Source of the DNA: Streptomyces lienomycini
GTDB taxonomy: Bacteria; Actinomycetota; Actinomycetes; Streptomycetales; Streptomycetaceae
NCBI RefSeq assembly: GCF_027947595.1
Contig: NZ_CP116257.1
Coordinates: forward strand, 4,464,001-4,528,000
DNA: 64,000 bases
Reading direction: 5' to 3'
Shown: one piece after another, positions 35,073 to 42,838 of the stretch
How positions within the stretch are numbered: position 1 is the stretch's first letter
How the letters are laid out: each line of letters starts with the position of its first letter
Notes under the pieces: generated by a model
Databases searched by the model: none
Told to the model about the DNA's origin: nothing
What the model saw: the letters and a program-made list of their open reading frames with translations, nothing else
Made by a program: the position numbers and the translations under genes

Positions 35073-35333
35073 GTGGAGGATCGGAAGGCAGTCGCCGACA
35101 GCGGTCTCGGTGATCTGGAGCCGGGCACGCGGCAGCGCGCCCTGTTGCGCGGCCGCGTCGCCGACATCGCGTGGACCGCGTTGTGCGTGGTGCTCGCACT
35201 GTGGGCCGTGTGGAGCGCCGTCGATCTCGCGCGGGGCGCGACGGCGTGGGCGTACTGCGCCGTGGCCTGGGTGCTGCTCGCCGTGGCGCTGACCCTGCGG
35301 TGGCGGGCGGCCCGGCGCCGGACCTCCTTGTAG
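35073..35333 (+). CDS. Small two-span membrane protein
   Basis: An 86-residue protein. A charged N-terminus (MEDRKAVADSGLGDLEPGTRQRALLRG) is followed by two hydrophobic segments (about 32-50 and 56-74) and a basic end. GTG 35073 has AAGGAG at 6 nt. No family is recognised. It lies between snpA and the convergent cbiZ gene, 12 bp from the latter. Confidence 0.65.
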   Translation: MEDRKAVADSGLGDLEPGTRQRALLRGRVADIAWTALCVVLALWAVWSAVDLARGATAWAYCAVAWVLLAVALTLRWRAARRRTSL

Positions 35334-35345
35334 CGGGCCGCGGGC

Positions 35346-36032
35346 TCACCGGGCGGCGGGCAGCGCGGCTCCCACGGCCCGGTGGACGGCCCGCGCGAGC
35401 CGGGCGCCCCACTCGGAACGCGGGTCGGCGAAGGCGTGCTCGCCGACGCCGTCACCGGTGGTGCGGGCGGCGACGCACACCGCGTCGGTGGGGGTGCCGG
35501 AGCAGTCGAGACCGGCGTCGAGGAGCGCCTGGACCTTGGCCTCGGTCGCCGTCATCACCGCGTTGACCAGGGCGGCGTCGCTCAGTGCGACGGGCAGCGC
35601 GGCGACGACGTTGATGGTGCCGGGCGGGGCGGCCCCGGCCGCACCCTCCGCGGGCACGGCCGCCCAGCCGCGTACCGAGATGCCGGCGGTGACCACGGCC
35701 TCCGCCCCGCCGTCCCGTGCCCGGCCGAAGGCGGACACGTCGGCGGCCGTCATCAGGCCCACCCCCGGCCCGCGCGCTCCGGCCGCGCGGGCCAGGTCGG
35801 CCAGGTGCCGCGCGGGGTCGGTGCGCCGGTAGCCGTGGGCGACCTGGGCGTTGAGCACCCAGGCGCGTTCGGCGAGCCCGCCGCCCAGGACGGCGCTGCT
35901 GACCATCCGCCAGCCGGGCCCCGGCCGCCACAGCAGGGCGTGCAGCCGTTCACCGTCCTCCGTCCGCGTCAGACGCTCCAGGTCCAGCAGGGGGGCGGCG
36001 TCGGTGCGGGGCGGCGGCAGGAGGGCGGACAC
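35346..36032 (-). CDS. cbiZ: Adenosylcobinamide amidohydrolase (CbiZ)
   Basis: A 228-residue CbiZ-family enzyme that cleaves the aminopropanol side chain from adenosylcobinamide, giving cobyric acid and so letting the cell salvage cobinamides into coenzyme B12. Diagnostic segments are WRMVSSAVLGGGLAERAWVLNAQVAHGYRRTDPARHL, VGLMTAADVSAFGRARDGGAEAVVTAGISVRGWAAVP, PGTINVVAALPVALSDAALVNAVMTATEAKVQALLDAG, and CSGTPTDAVCVAA. GTG 36032 is the start. It stands alone, with no corrinoid transporter or other cob genes nearby. Confidence 0.85.
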   Translation of the reverse strand: MSALLPPPRTDAAPLLDLERLTRTEDGERLHALLWRPGPGWRMVSSAVLGGGLAERAWVLNAQVAHGYRRTDPARHLADLARAAGARGPGVGLMTAADVSAFGRARDGGAEAVVTAGISVRGWAAVPAEGAAGAAPPGTINVVAALPVALSDAALVNAVMTATEAKVQALLDAGLDCSGTPTDAVCVAARTTGDGVGEHAFADPRSEWGARLARAVHRAVGAALPAAR

Positions 36033-36204
36033 GGGTCGGGGCTCCCGGGCGATCGACGGAGACGGAGGCGGACCGGACGATCGTACTCACCGGCCGCGGC
36101 CCGCCGGCGGGCCGCCCGGTCGGTCGCGGAGCGCATTGCGCACCCGGGACCGGGCACCTCTACTGAACACAACTTCGCCACCAGGCGACGGATCGGAGGC
36201 CGCG

Positions 36205-36555
36205 ATGCTGTCCCACACCCTGGAGCATGGTGTCCTGGTCATCACGGTGGACCAGGACCCGGGAATCGACGGGCGGGCCACGCTGACCACGCACATCACC
36301 AACCTGGTCGACGCCCATCAGCCGACCCCCGTCGTCATCGTCCTGGCCGAGCGGGCGAACGGCCACGCCGCGGTCAGTGCCGTGCTCCGGGCGCATCAGT
36401 GGTGCGGGCGGCTCGGCGTCCTGATGTGCGTCGTGACCCACAGCGCGCCGGTCAGGCGGCTGCTGGAGAACAACGCCGACACCTCGGGCACGCGCCTGGT
36501 CGTGCACGCCCGCGTCGACACCGCCATCAGCACCGCGTTCACCGCGGCGGCCTAA
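36205..36555 (+). CDS. STAS-like small protein
   Basis: A 116-residue protein with STAS-type alternation of strands and helices: HGVLVITVDQDPGIDGRATLTTHITNLVDAHQPTPVVIVLAERANG, AVLRAHQWCGRLGVLMCVVTHSAPVRRLLENN, RLVVHARVDTAISTAF. This resembles anti-anti-sigma proteins, but the phosphorylatable Ser in the usual D-S/T-A/S-G turn is not seen. It may therefore be a non-phosphorylated relative. GAGGCCGCG precedes ATG 36205. No anti-sigma partner is adjacent. Confidence 0.6.
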   Translation: MLSHTLEHGVLVITVDQDPGIDGRATLTTHITNLVDAHQPTPVVIVLAERANGHAAVSAVLRAHQWCGRLGVLMCVVTHSAPVRRLLENNADTSGTRLVVHARVDTAISTAFTAAA

Positions 36556-36616
36556 CGCCGGTACGGGAGTTCCGCGGCGGCCGGGTGCCCTCCCCCGGGC
36601 GCTCGGCCGCGGGCGG

Positions 36617-37813
36617 TCACTGCTGTCCGAGCCAGAGGTCGGGGCCGAAGACCTCGTAGTGGATGGCCTCGGCGGACACTCCGCGGCGCAGCAGGTCGCC
36701 GCGCAGGGCGCGCATGAAGGGCACCGGGCCGCACAGGTAGACCGTGAGGTCCTCGGGCAGGTCGAGGCCGCCGAGGTCCGCCCGGCCGGTCGACGCCTCG
36801 GGCGCCTGGTCGCCGGGCTCCTCGTACCACAGGTGGAGCCGGGCGTCGGGCAGCGCGCGTATCAGGTCGAGGTGCTCCTGGCGGTGGGCGTGGTGGGCGG
36901 GGGTGCGGTCGGCGTGGACGACGGTCACCGGGCGGGTCGCGCCGGCGGCGGCCAGGTGGTCGAGCATGGCCATCATGGGGGTGACGCCGATCCCGGCGGA
37001 GGCCAGCAGCAGCGGGCCGTCGCCCTCCGCGAGGGTCAGGTCGCCGAAGGGCGCGGACACGGTGAGCACGTCGCCCTCACGGGTCCCGGAGTGCACCCAG
37101 GACGAGACCTCGCCGTCCGGCCGGCCCTCGCCCTGGACGCGCTTGACGGTGATGCGCCGGTCGGAGCGGCCGGGCGCGGCGGACAGGCTGTACTGGCGGA
37201 TCTGCCGGGAGCCGTCGGGCAGTTCGGACCGGACGCTGACGTACTGGCCGGGACGGAACGGTGCCGCGGGGCGGTCGTCGGCCGGGCGCAGTACGAGGGA
37301 GACCGCGTCGGCGCCCTCCTCGCGCCGTTCGACGACCTTCATGGGGCGCCACACGTCGCCCTCCGCGACGCCCGTCTGCGCGTAGAGGCGGGCCTCGACG
37401 GCCATGAGCGCGTTGGCCATCAGCCAGTAGACCTCGTCCCAGGCCTCGGCGACCTCGGGGGTGACGGCGTCGCCGAGCACCTCAGCGATGGCGGCGAAGA
37501 GATGCCGATGGACGATCTTGTACTGGTCGGAGGTGATGCCGAGGGAGGCGTGCTTGTGCGCGATCCGGGACAGCATCACGTCGGCGCGGGCGTCGGGGTG
37601 CTCCAGCAGCATGCCGGCGAACGCGGCTATGGAGCCCGCCAGGGCCCGCTGCTGCTCGCCGTTGGCCTGGTTCCCGCGGTTGAACAGGTCGCGCAGCAGC
37701 TCGGGGTGGGCCTCGAACAGCTTGCGGTAGAACAGGTCGGCGATGTCGCCGATGGCCGCTCCGACGGCGGGGAGGGTGGCTCGGACCACGGGAACGGACT
37801 GTTCGGAGAGCAC
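36617..37813 (-). CDS. hmp: Flavohaemoprotein, nitric oxide dioxygenase
   Basis: A 398-residue flavohaemoglobin that oxidises NO to nitrate using O2 and NAD(P)H. The globin domain (1-140) shows TyrB10 in LFYRKLF, GlnE7 in NGEQQRAL and the proximal His in AHKHASLG. The FAD domain has RQYSLSAAPG, and the NAD domain has AGIGVTPMMAML and YLCGPVPFM. The C-terminal VFGPD matches full-length Hmp. GTG 37813 follows TTAAGGAGTCGCT. The promoter carries an NsrR-type site, and nsrR is the next gene upstream in the same direction, so expression should rise when NO destroys the NsrR cluster. Confidence 0.93.
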   Translation of the reverse strand: MLSEQSVPVVRATLPAVGAAIGDIADLFYRKLFEAHPELLRDLFNRGNQANGEQQRALAGSIAAFAGMLLEHPDARADVMLSRIAHKHASLGITSDQYKIVHRHLFAAIAEVLGDAVTPEVAEAWDEVYWLMANALMAVEARLYAQTGVAEGDVWRPMKVVERREEGADAVSLVLRPADDRPAAPFRPGQYVSVRSELPDGSRQIRQYSLSAAPGRSDRRITVKRVQGEGRPDGEVSSWVHSGTREGDVLTVSAPFGDLTLAEGDGPLLLASAGIGVTPMMAMLDHLAAAGATRPVTVVHADRTPAHHAHRQEHLDLIRALPDARLHLWYEEPGDQAPEASTGRADLGGLDLPEDLTVYLCGPVPFMRALRGDLLRRGVSAEAIHYEVFGPDLWLGQQ

Positions 37814-37824
37814 AGCGACTCCTT

Positions 37825-37847
37825 AATTGGTAAGTGATATTCGTGTT
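37825..37847 (-). promoter_or_regulatory. Probable NsrR operator at the hmp promoter
   Basis: Read on the minus strand, AACACGAATAT, C, ACTTACCAATT makes an AT-rich 11-1-11 imperfect dyad just upstream of the hmp ribosome-binding site. Streptomyces NsrR is known to bind 11-1-11 sites at hmp genes. It is the most AT-rich stretch in this part of the window. Confidence 0.65.
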
Positions 37848-37885
37848 TTAGGTCACGGCTCGACGGCCTCCCGGACCGCCACCCC

Positions 37886-38332
37886 TCATCCGGAGGGGCG
37901 GTCCGTCAGGCCGATCAGGACCGGGCCGGTCGGTGAGGCCACCAGGTCGGTGACGGTCAGCGGGTCGAGTGCGGCGTAGAACGCCTCCTGGGCGCCGCGG
38001 AGCGCACCGCGCAACCGGCAGGCGCCGCGCAGTGGGCAGGGGTTGTCGCCCTCGCAGTCGACCACTTCCGCGTCGCCCTCGAGTTCGCGCACCAGCCAGC
38101 CCACCGAGGCACTGCGCCCCAGGTCGGTCAGGATCAGTCCGCCGCCGCGACCGCGCCGCGCCTCCACCACGCCGAGGTGGCGCAGCCGGGTGATGGCCTT
38201 CGCCGCGTGCGTGTACGGCACCCCGACGACCTCGGCCACCTCGCGGGTGGCCAGTGGTTCGTCGCCGTCTCTCACGACCGCCAGGCGCATGACGGAACGC
38301 AGCGCCAGGTCGGTGAACTTCGTCAGCCGCAC
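37886..38332 (-). CDS. nsrR: NsrR, Rrf2-family [4Fe-4S] nitric oxide sensor
   Basis: A 148-residue Rrf2 repressor, equal in length to S. coelicolor NsrR. The winged HTH is MRLTKFTDLALRSVMRLAV... to YTHAAKAITRLRHLGVVEARRGRGGGL. The cluster ligands known from S. coelicolor are all present: Asp8 and Cys93, Cys99, Cys105 in VVDCEGDNPCPLRGACRL. NO attacks the cluster and releases DNA. GTG 38332 gives exactly this numbering. An AT-rich patch just upstream (38341-38360) may be its own operator. The 72-bp gap to hmp contains the hmp site. Confidence 0.93.
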   Translation of the reverse strand: MRLTKFTDLALRSVMRLAVVRDGDEPLATREVAEVVGVPYTHAAKAITRLRHLGVVEARRGRGGGLILTDLGRSASVGWLVRELEGDAEVVDCEGDNPCPLRGACRLRGALRGAQEAFYAALDPLTVTDLVASPTGPVLIGLTDRPSG

Positions 38333-38494
38333 ATCCAGGACGCTATCAAATACGCATGCTAGGTTCGTCTTTACCCCCGGTACCGGCCCTGTGGAGTGGG
38401 TCACCCGGCCGGAGGCTCCGGGGGGCGGGCCGCTCGACAGGGCGGGGCCCGGGGACGGTTGGACACGGCGGGACACGCGGAACGGCGGCATCTG

Positions 38495-38938
38495 ATGGCA
38501 GCGCGAGGCAGCGGCTCCTCCGGCACGGCGGCGGGACCTCCCCTGCCCCGGGTCCTGTGCGACACCGCGGCGCTCGCGTCGCCGGGCGGCGACGGGGCGG
38601 CCGGTGCCCTGTGGAAGCTGGCGGAGGCCGGGCGGCAGCTCGACGCCAACGTCGTCCGGCTCCCCGCCGGGGGGCGGGTGGGCACGCACACCGAGCCGGA
38701 CCTCGACGTCCTGCTGCTCGTGCTCGAGGGCGCGGCCCGCCTCGACTGCGCCGACGGCGAGCATCCCCTGCGCGCGGGGCTCCTGACCTGGCTGCCGCAC
38801 GGCTCGGCCCGGGCCGTGCTCGCCGGGCCGGAGGGAGTCACGTATCTGACCGTGCACCGGCGCCGCCCCGGTATGCGCGTCCAGCCGCCGGAGGCCGCCG
38901 ACCGGCTGCGGCCGGACATCGGCCGGGACGACGGCTGA
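38495..38938 (+). CDS. Cupin-domain protein
   Basis: A 147-residue single-domain cupin: LPAGGRVGTHTEPDLDVLLLVLEGAARLDCADGEHPLRAGLLTWLPHGSARAVLAGPEGVTYLTVHRR. The first cupin motif keeps a single His and Asp/Glu (GTHTEPDLD) and the second ends PHGSAR, so metal binding is plausible but atypical. It is divergent from nsrR and may share its operator region, suggesting a link to nitrosative stress. ATG 38495 chosen; the ribosome-binding site is weak. Confidence 0.7.
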   Translation: MAARGSGSSGTAAGPPLPRVLCDTAALASPGGDGAAGALWKLAEAGRQLDANVVRLPAGGRVGTHTEPDLDVLLLVLEGAARLDCADGEHPLRAGLLTWLPHGSARAVLAGPEGVTYLTVHRRRPGMRVQPPEAADRLRPDIGRDDG

Positions 38939-38994
38939 GACGACGGCCGAGGCGGCGGCCGGGACCGCGGGCCGGGACGACGCCGGCGCGGCGG

Positions 38995-39696
38995 TCAGTG
39001 CGTGGTGGGCGCGTGCGTGGTGGGCGCGTGCGCGCTCAGGCGGCCGTCGATCACTTCGGTGACCCGGTCGGCCGCGGCCAGTTGGGCGCGGTCGTGGGTG
39101 ACCAGCACCGTGGCGGTGCCCCGCTCCCGGGTGAGGCGGGTGATCAGGGCGACGACGGCGGCTCCCCGCTCGTGGTCGAGGGCGCTGGTGGGCTCGTCGA
39201 CGAGCAGCACACCGGGGTCGTTCATCAGGGCGCGGGCGATGTTGACCCGCTGGCGCTGGCCCCCGGAGAGCTGGTGGGGCCGCCGGTCGGCGCGGTCCGC
39301 GAGGCCGACCGCGGCGAGGAGGTCGAGGGCCCGGCCCCGGGCGGCGCGCGGCCTGCGGCCGTCGAGGTGGGCCATCACCTGGAGCTGCTCGGCCGCGGTG
39401 AGCGACGGCAGCAGGTTGGGCTGCTGGAAGACGATCCCGATCCGGTGCCGGCGCAGGTCGGCCAGCTCCCCGCGGCTCATCCCGGTGGTGTCGGTGCCGT
39501 CGACGGTGACCGTGCCGGAGTCGGGGGTGATCAGGGTGGCGGCGACGGCCAGCAGGCTGGACTTGCCCGAGCCGGAGGGGCCGACGACCGCGGTCAGGCC
39601 GCCCTCGGGGACGTCCAGGGTGACGCGGTCGAGGGCGGTCAGACGACCGTCGCCGTCGGGGTAGGTCAGGGTGACGTCGGTCAGGTTCAGGCTCAT
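38995..39696 (-). CDS. ABC exporter ATP-binding protein (MacB/HrtA type)
   Basis: A 233-residue ATPase: Walker A GPSGSGKSS, Q-loop VFQQPNLLPSL, signature LSGGQRQRVNIARAL, Walker B VLLVDEPTSALD, H-loop VTHD. These match LolD/MacB-type exporters. The start overlaps the permease stop (ATGA). The C-terminus ends HAPTTHAPTTH, encoded by a perfect 15-bp tandem repeat. The pair is divergent from a two-component system across a 202-bp gap, which likely controls it. Confidence 0.87.
   Translation of the reverse strand: MSLNLTDVTLTYPDGDGRLTALDRVTLDVPEGGLTAVVGPSGSGKSSLLAVAATLITPDSGTVTVDGTDTTGMSRGELADLRRHRIGIVFQQPNLLPSLTAAEQLQVMAHLDGRRPRAARGRALDLLAAVGLADRADRRPHQLSGGQRQRVNIARALMNDPGVLLVDEPTSALDHERGAAVVALITRLTRERGTATVLVTHDRAQLAAADRVTEVIDGRLSAHAPTTHAPTTH
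38998..39027. repeat. Perfect 15-bp tandem repeat at the 3' end of the ABC ATPase gene
   Basis: GTGCGTGGTGGGCGC occurs twice in tandem, encoding the duplicated APTTH tail just before the stop codon. Confidence 0.85.
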
Positions 39697-40781
39697 CGGG
39701 CGCTCCCCAGGGCGGTCAGCGGGTCCACGGAGGTGATGCGGCGTACGGCGAGGCCCGCCCCGAGCCCGCCGAGGACCACCATCACGGCGGCGGGGACGAG
39801 GACGGTGGCGGGCGTGAGGACGAAGGGGACGGCCGAGCCGGAGACCGCGGCGCCGATCGCGGCGGCGAGGGCGGTGCCGAGGAGGGTGCCGCCCACCAGC
39901 AGGACGACGGCCTGCCCGAGCGCGTCGCGCAGCAGGGCGCCGGTGGTGGCGCCCAGCGCCTTGAGCACGGCGATGTCGCCGCCGCGCTGGATCGTCCACA
40001 CGGTGAAGAAGGCGCCGACGACCAGGGCGGAGATGGCGAACAGGAAGCCGCGCATCAGTTGCAGCGAGCCGTTCTCGGAGGTGTAGGAGCCGATCGCGGA
40101 GAGCGACGCGTCCTTCGTCACGGTCTCGGTGCCGGCCGCCCGGTCCGTCGCCGCGATGTCGGCGCCCGAGCCGGTGTCCAGGGCGATCACGGTGGCGACG
40201 GGGCGTTCGGCTCCGGCGGTGGGCGGGGCGACCGCCTGCCAGGTGCGCAGGCTCGTCCAGACCACCGGGGTGTGGCTGTAGGAGACGTCCCGGTCGGTGG
40301 TGGCGACGGTCAGCGGCCGGCCGGCGAGGGTGACGGTGTCCCCCGCGCCGACGCCGAGCTCGTCGGCCACGGGGCGCGGCAGCACCGCCGTACGGTCGTC
40401 GAGCCGCACCCCGTCCGGTGCGAGGTGCGAGCCGGGCCGGACTCCGAAGACGGACACCCCGGTGGCGCGCTCGCCGGCACCGGCCCTGGTGGTGGTGATG
40501 CCCAGGGGCTCGGCGCCGCGGACGCCGGGCGCTCGCTCCCACTGGCGCCACTGGGCCTCGGTGACGGTGGAGTCCGCGTACGACAGGTCCTGGCCGCCGC
40601 TCGGCGCGGCGAAGGCGATGCGACCCGCGGGCAGGGACGTGACGGCGGAGACGTTCTCCCGGGCCAGGCCCGCGGTCAGCCCGGACAACAGCCCGACCAG
40701 CAGGGTGATCAGTACGACGACGCCGCCCATCAGGGCGAACCGCCCCTTGGCGAACGTCAGGTCTCTCAAGGCGACAAACAC
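39693..40781 (-). CDS. ABC exporter permease (FtsX/HrtB type)
   Basis: A 362-residue permease. One N-terminal span (FALMGGVVVLITLLVGLLSGLTAG) is followed by an extracytoplasmic MacB-core-like domain (about 40-235) and three C-terminal FtsX spans (FLFAISALVVGAFFTVWTIQRGGDIAVLKALGATTGALLRDAL, then two more). The opening VALRDLTFAKGRF resembles HrtB/DevC permeases that export haem, lipids or peptides. GTG 40781 chosen by the hydrophobic start. Substrate not determinable. Confidence 0.85.
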   Translation of the reverse strand: MFVALRDLTFAKGRFALMGGVVVLITLLVGLLSGLTAGLARENVSAVTSLPAGRIAFAAPSGGQDLSYADSTVTEAQWRQWERAPGVRGAEPLGITTTRAGAGERATGVSVFGVRPGSHLAPDGVRLDDRTAVLPRPVADELGVGAGDTVTLAGRPLTVATTDRDVSYSHTPVVWTSLRTWQAVAPPTAGAERPVATVIALDTGSGADIAATDRAAGTETVTKDASLSAIGSYTSENGSLQLMRGFLFAISALVVGAFFTVWTIQRGGDIAVLKALGATTGALLRDALGQAVVLLVGGTLLGTALAAAIGAAVSGSAVPFVLTPATVLVPAAVMVVLGGLGAGLAVRRITSVDPLTALGSAR

Positions 40782-40983
40782 GTCTTCGCCCGGCCTTTCG
40801 ACAACGGTGGGAGGGTGCCGCGGCACCGGTGGTCACGGCGATCGCCGTGTGCTCCACCCTCCCCGCCCCCCGGCCCGGTCGGCATCGCTCCTGGGCGGGG
40901 ACTTCGCGGGCCGCAGGGTACGGTCCCGCTTGCACCTTTCGACAGATGCCCGGCCCCGGCGCGGTCCGTAGGCTGGGACGATC

Positions 40984-42189
40984 GTGAACGCTCTGACTCC
41001 CACCACCCGGGCCCTGACCTGGAGCCTGCACCTGCTCGTGGCCGGGCTGCTCGCACTGGCCGCGGTGCGTGCGGTGACGGACGACCGGCCGCAGGCGCCC
41101 GCCGTGTTCGCCGTGGCCGCGGCGGTGGGCGCGGTGTACGCCGTGGGTCCCGCGCTTCCCGCCGTCCGCGCCTCCCGCCGCGCCGCCGCGCTGTGGCTGG
41201 GCGCGGTCGGCGCGGTGTGGCTCGTGCTGCTCGCGCTGTCGGCCGAGGGGGTCTGGCTGGCGTTCCCGCTCTACTTCGTCCAGCTCCATCTGCTCTCCCG
41301 CCGCGCCGGGCTGTTCGCGGTGGCCGGTACGGCGGTCGCGGCCATCGCGGCGTTCTCCGTCCACCAGGGGACGTTCACGGTGGCGACCGCGATCGGTCCG
41401 GCGCTGGGTGCGGCCGTCGCCGTGGCGGTGGTGTGGGGCTACCAGGCGCTGTACCGGGAGAGCGAGCGGCGGCGCCGGCTCATCGAGGAGCTGACCGCCA
41501 CCCGCGCCGACCTGGCCGACGCGCAGCGGACCGCCGGGGTGCTTCAGGAGCGCCAGCGGCTCGCCCGGGAGATCCACGACACGCTGGCCCAGGGGCTGTC
41601 CAGCATCCAGTTGCTGCTGCGGGCCGCCGAGCGGGCGCTGCCCGACCGGCCGGGGCCCGCGACCACGTACGTGGGCCAGGCCCGGCAGACGGCGATGGAC
41701 AATCTCGCCGAGGCCCGCCGGTTCGTCGCCGCCCTGTCCCCGCCGGCGCTGGACGACACCTCCCTCGCCAACGCGCTGGAGAGGCTGTGCGCCACCACCG
41801 GCGAGCGGCACGGGATCGACGTCCGCTTCCGCCTCGCCGGGCGGCCCCGCCCCCTGTCCACCGCGCGGGAGGTCGCCCTGCTGCGCGTCGCCCAGTCCGC
41901 GCTGGCCAACACGGTCGCCCACGCCCGCGCCGGGCACGCCGAGGTGGCCCTGGCCTACGAGGACGACGCCGTCGTGCTGGACGTCATCGACGACGGGACG
42001 GGCTTCGACCCCGACGCGGTGTCCTCGCCGGGGCCGGGGGGCGGGGGCTTCGGGCTGACCGCGATGCGGGCCCGCGTGCACGACCTGGACGGTTCGCTCG
42101 CCGTCGAGTCCGCCCCCGGTCGCGGCACCGCGCTCGTCGCGCGCGTCCCGCTGCCGCCCGCCACCGACGATCCCGAGGCCCAGCCGTGA
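40984..42189 (+). CDS. Sensor histidine kinase (NarL/DesK type)
   Basis: A 401-residue kinase. About five membrane spans (15-150) with short loops precede a coiled linker (YRESERRRRLIEELTATRADLADAQRTAG). The HisKA_3 box is LAREIHDTLAQGLSSIQLLLRAAE (His near 199) and the HATPase has DVIDDGTGFDP and GGGFGLTAMRARV. The lack of a large extracytoplasmic domain suggests membrane-level sensing. Start GTG 40984. Its stop overlaps the response regulator start by GTGA. Divergent from the FtsX-type ABC exporter, the probable target. Confidence 0.88.
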   Translation: MNALTPTTRALTWSLHLLVAGLLALAAVRAVTDDRPQAPAVFAVAAAVGAVYAVGPALPAVRASRRAAALWLGAVGAVWLVLLALSAEGVWLAFPLYFVQLHLLSRRAGLFAVAGTAVAAIAAFSVHQGTFTVATAIGPALGAAVAVAVVWGYQALYRESERRRRLIEELTATRADLADAQRTAGVLQERQRLAREIHDTLAQGLSSIQLLLRAAERALPDRPGPATTYVGQARQTAMDNLAEARRFVAALSPPALDDTSLANALERLCATTGERHGIDVRFRLAGRPRPLSTAREVALLRVAQSALANTVAHARAGHAEVALAYEDDAVVLDVIDDGTGFDPDAVSSPGPGGGGFGLTAMRARVHDLDGSLAVESAPGRGTALVARVPLPPATDDPEAQP

Positions 42190-42830
42190 CCGAGTCCGAT
42201 CCCACGCCGATCCGCCTGCTGCTCGCCGACGACCACCCCGTGGTCCGCGCGGGGCTGCGCGCGGTGCTGGAGACCGAGGAGGGCATCACCGTGGCCGCCG
42301 AGGCCGCGACCGCCGAGGAGGCCGTCGAGCGTGCGGTGCGCGGCGACATCGACGTCGTCCTGATGGACCTGCAGTTCGGCCGGGGCATGAACGGCGCCCA
42401 GGCCACGGCCGCGATCACCGCACGGCCGGGTGCGCCGCGCGTGCTGATCGTCACGACGTACGACACCGACGCCGACACGCTGCCCGCGATCGAGGCGGGT
42501 GCCACCGGCTACCTCCTCAAGGACGCCCCGCCCGAGGACCTGGCCGCCGCCGTGCGCACCGCCGCGGCGGGCCGGACCGCCCTCGCGCCGACGGTCGCGG
42601 ACCGGCTGATGACGCGCCTGCGTGAGCCGCGCACCTCGCTGACCCGCCGCGAGACGGAGGTGCTCGCGCTGGTCGCCGAGGGCCTGTCCAACCAGCACAT
42701 CGGCGAGCGGCTGCACCTGACCGAGGGCACGGTCAAGTCCCACCTGGCCCGTGTCTACGCCAAGCTGGACGTGGACTCGCGCACCGCCGCGGTCGCCACC
42801 GCCACCGCCCTCGGTCTCATCCGGCGCTGA
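42186..42830 (+). CDS. NarL/LuxR-family response regulator
   Basis: A 214-residue regulator. The receiver domain (IRLLLADDHPVVRAGLRAVLE, phospho-Asp in DVVLMDLQFG, Thr in VTTYDTD, Lys in YLLKDAPPEDL) is followed by a LuxR HTH (LTRRETEVLALVAEGLSNQHIGERLHLTEGTVKSHLARVYAKLDV). Start GTG 42186 overlaps the kinase stop. It ends 8 bp before the convergent MFS-Usp gene. Partner of the preceding kinase. Confidence 0.92.
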   Translation: MTESDPTPIRLLLADDHPVVRAGLRAVLETEEGITVAAEAATAEEAVERAVRGDIDVVLMDLQFGRGMNGAQATAAITARPGAPRVLIVTTYDTDADTLPAIEAGATGYLLKDAPPEDLAAAVRTAAAGRTALAPTVADRLMTRLREPRTSLTRRETEVLALVAEGLSNQHIGERLHLTEGTVKSHLARVYAKLDVDSRTAAVATATALGLIRR

Positions 42831-42838
42831 ACCTGCCC

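Noticed and set aside
38995..42081. Leftward frame joining the ABC ATPase to sequence opposite the histidine kinase
   Set aside because: Only the 38995-39696 part encodes a recognised protein. The remainder is antisense to the kinase and in the wrong frame for the permease.
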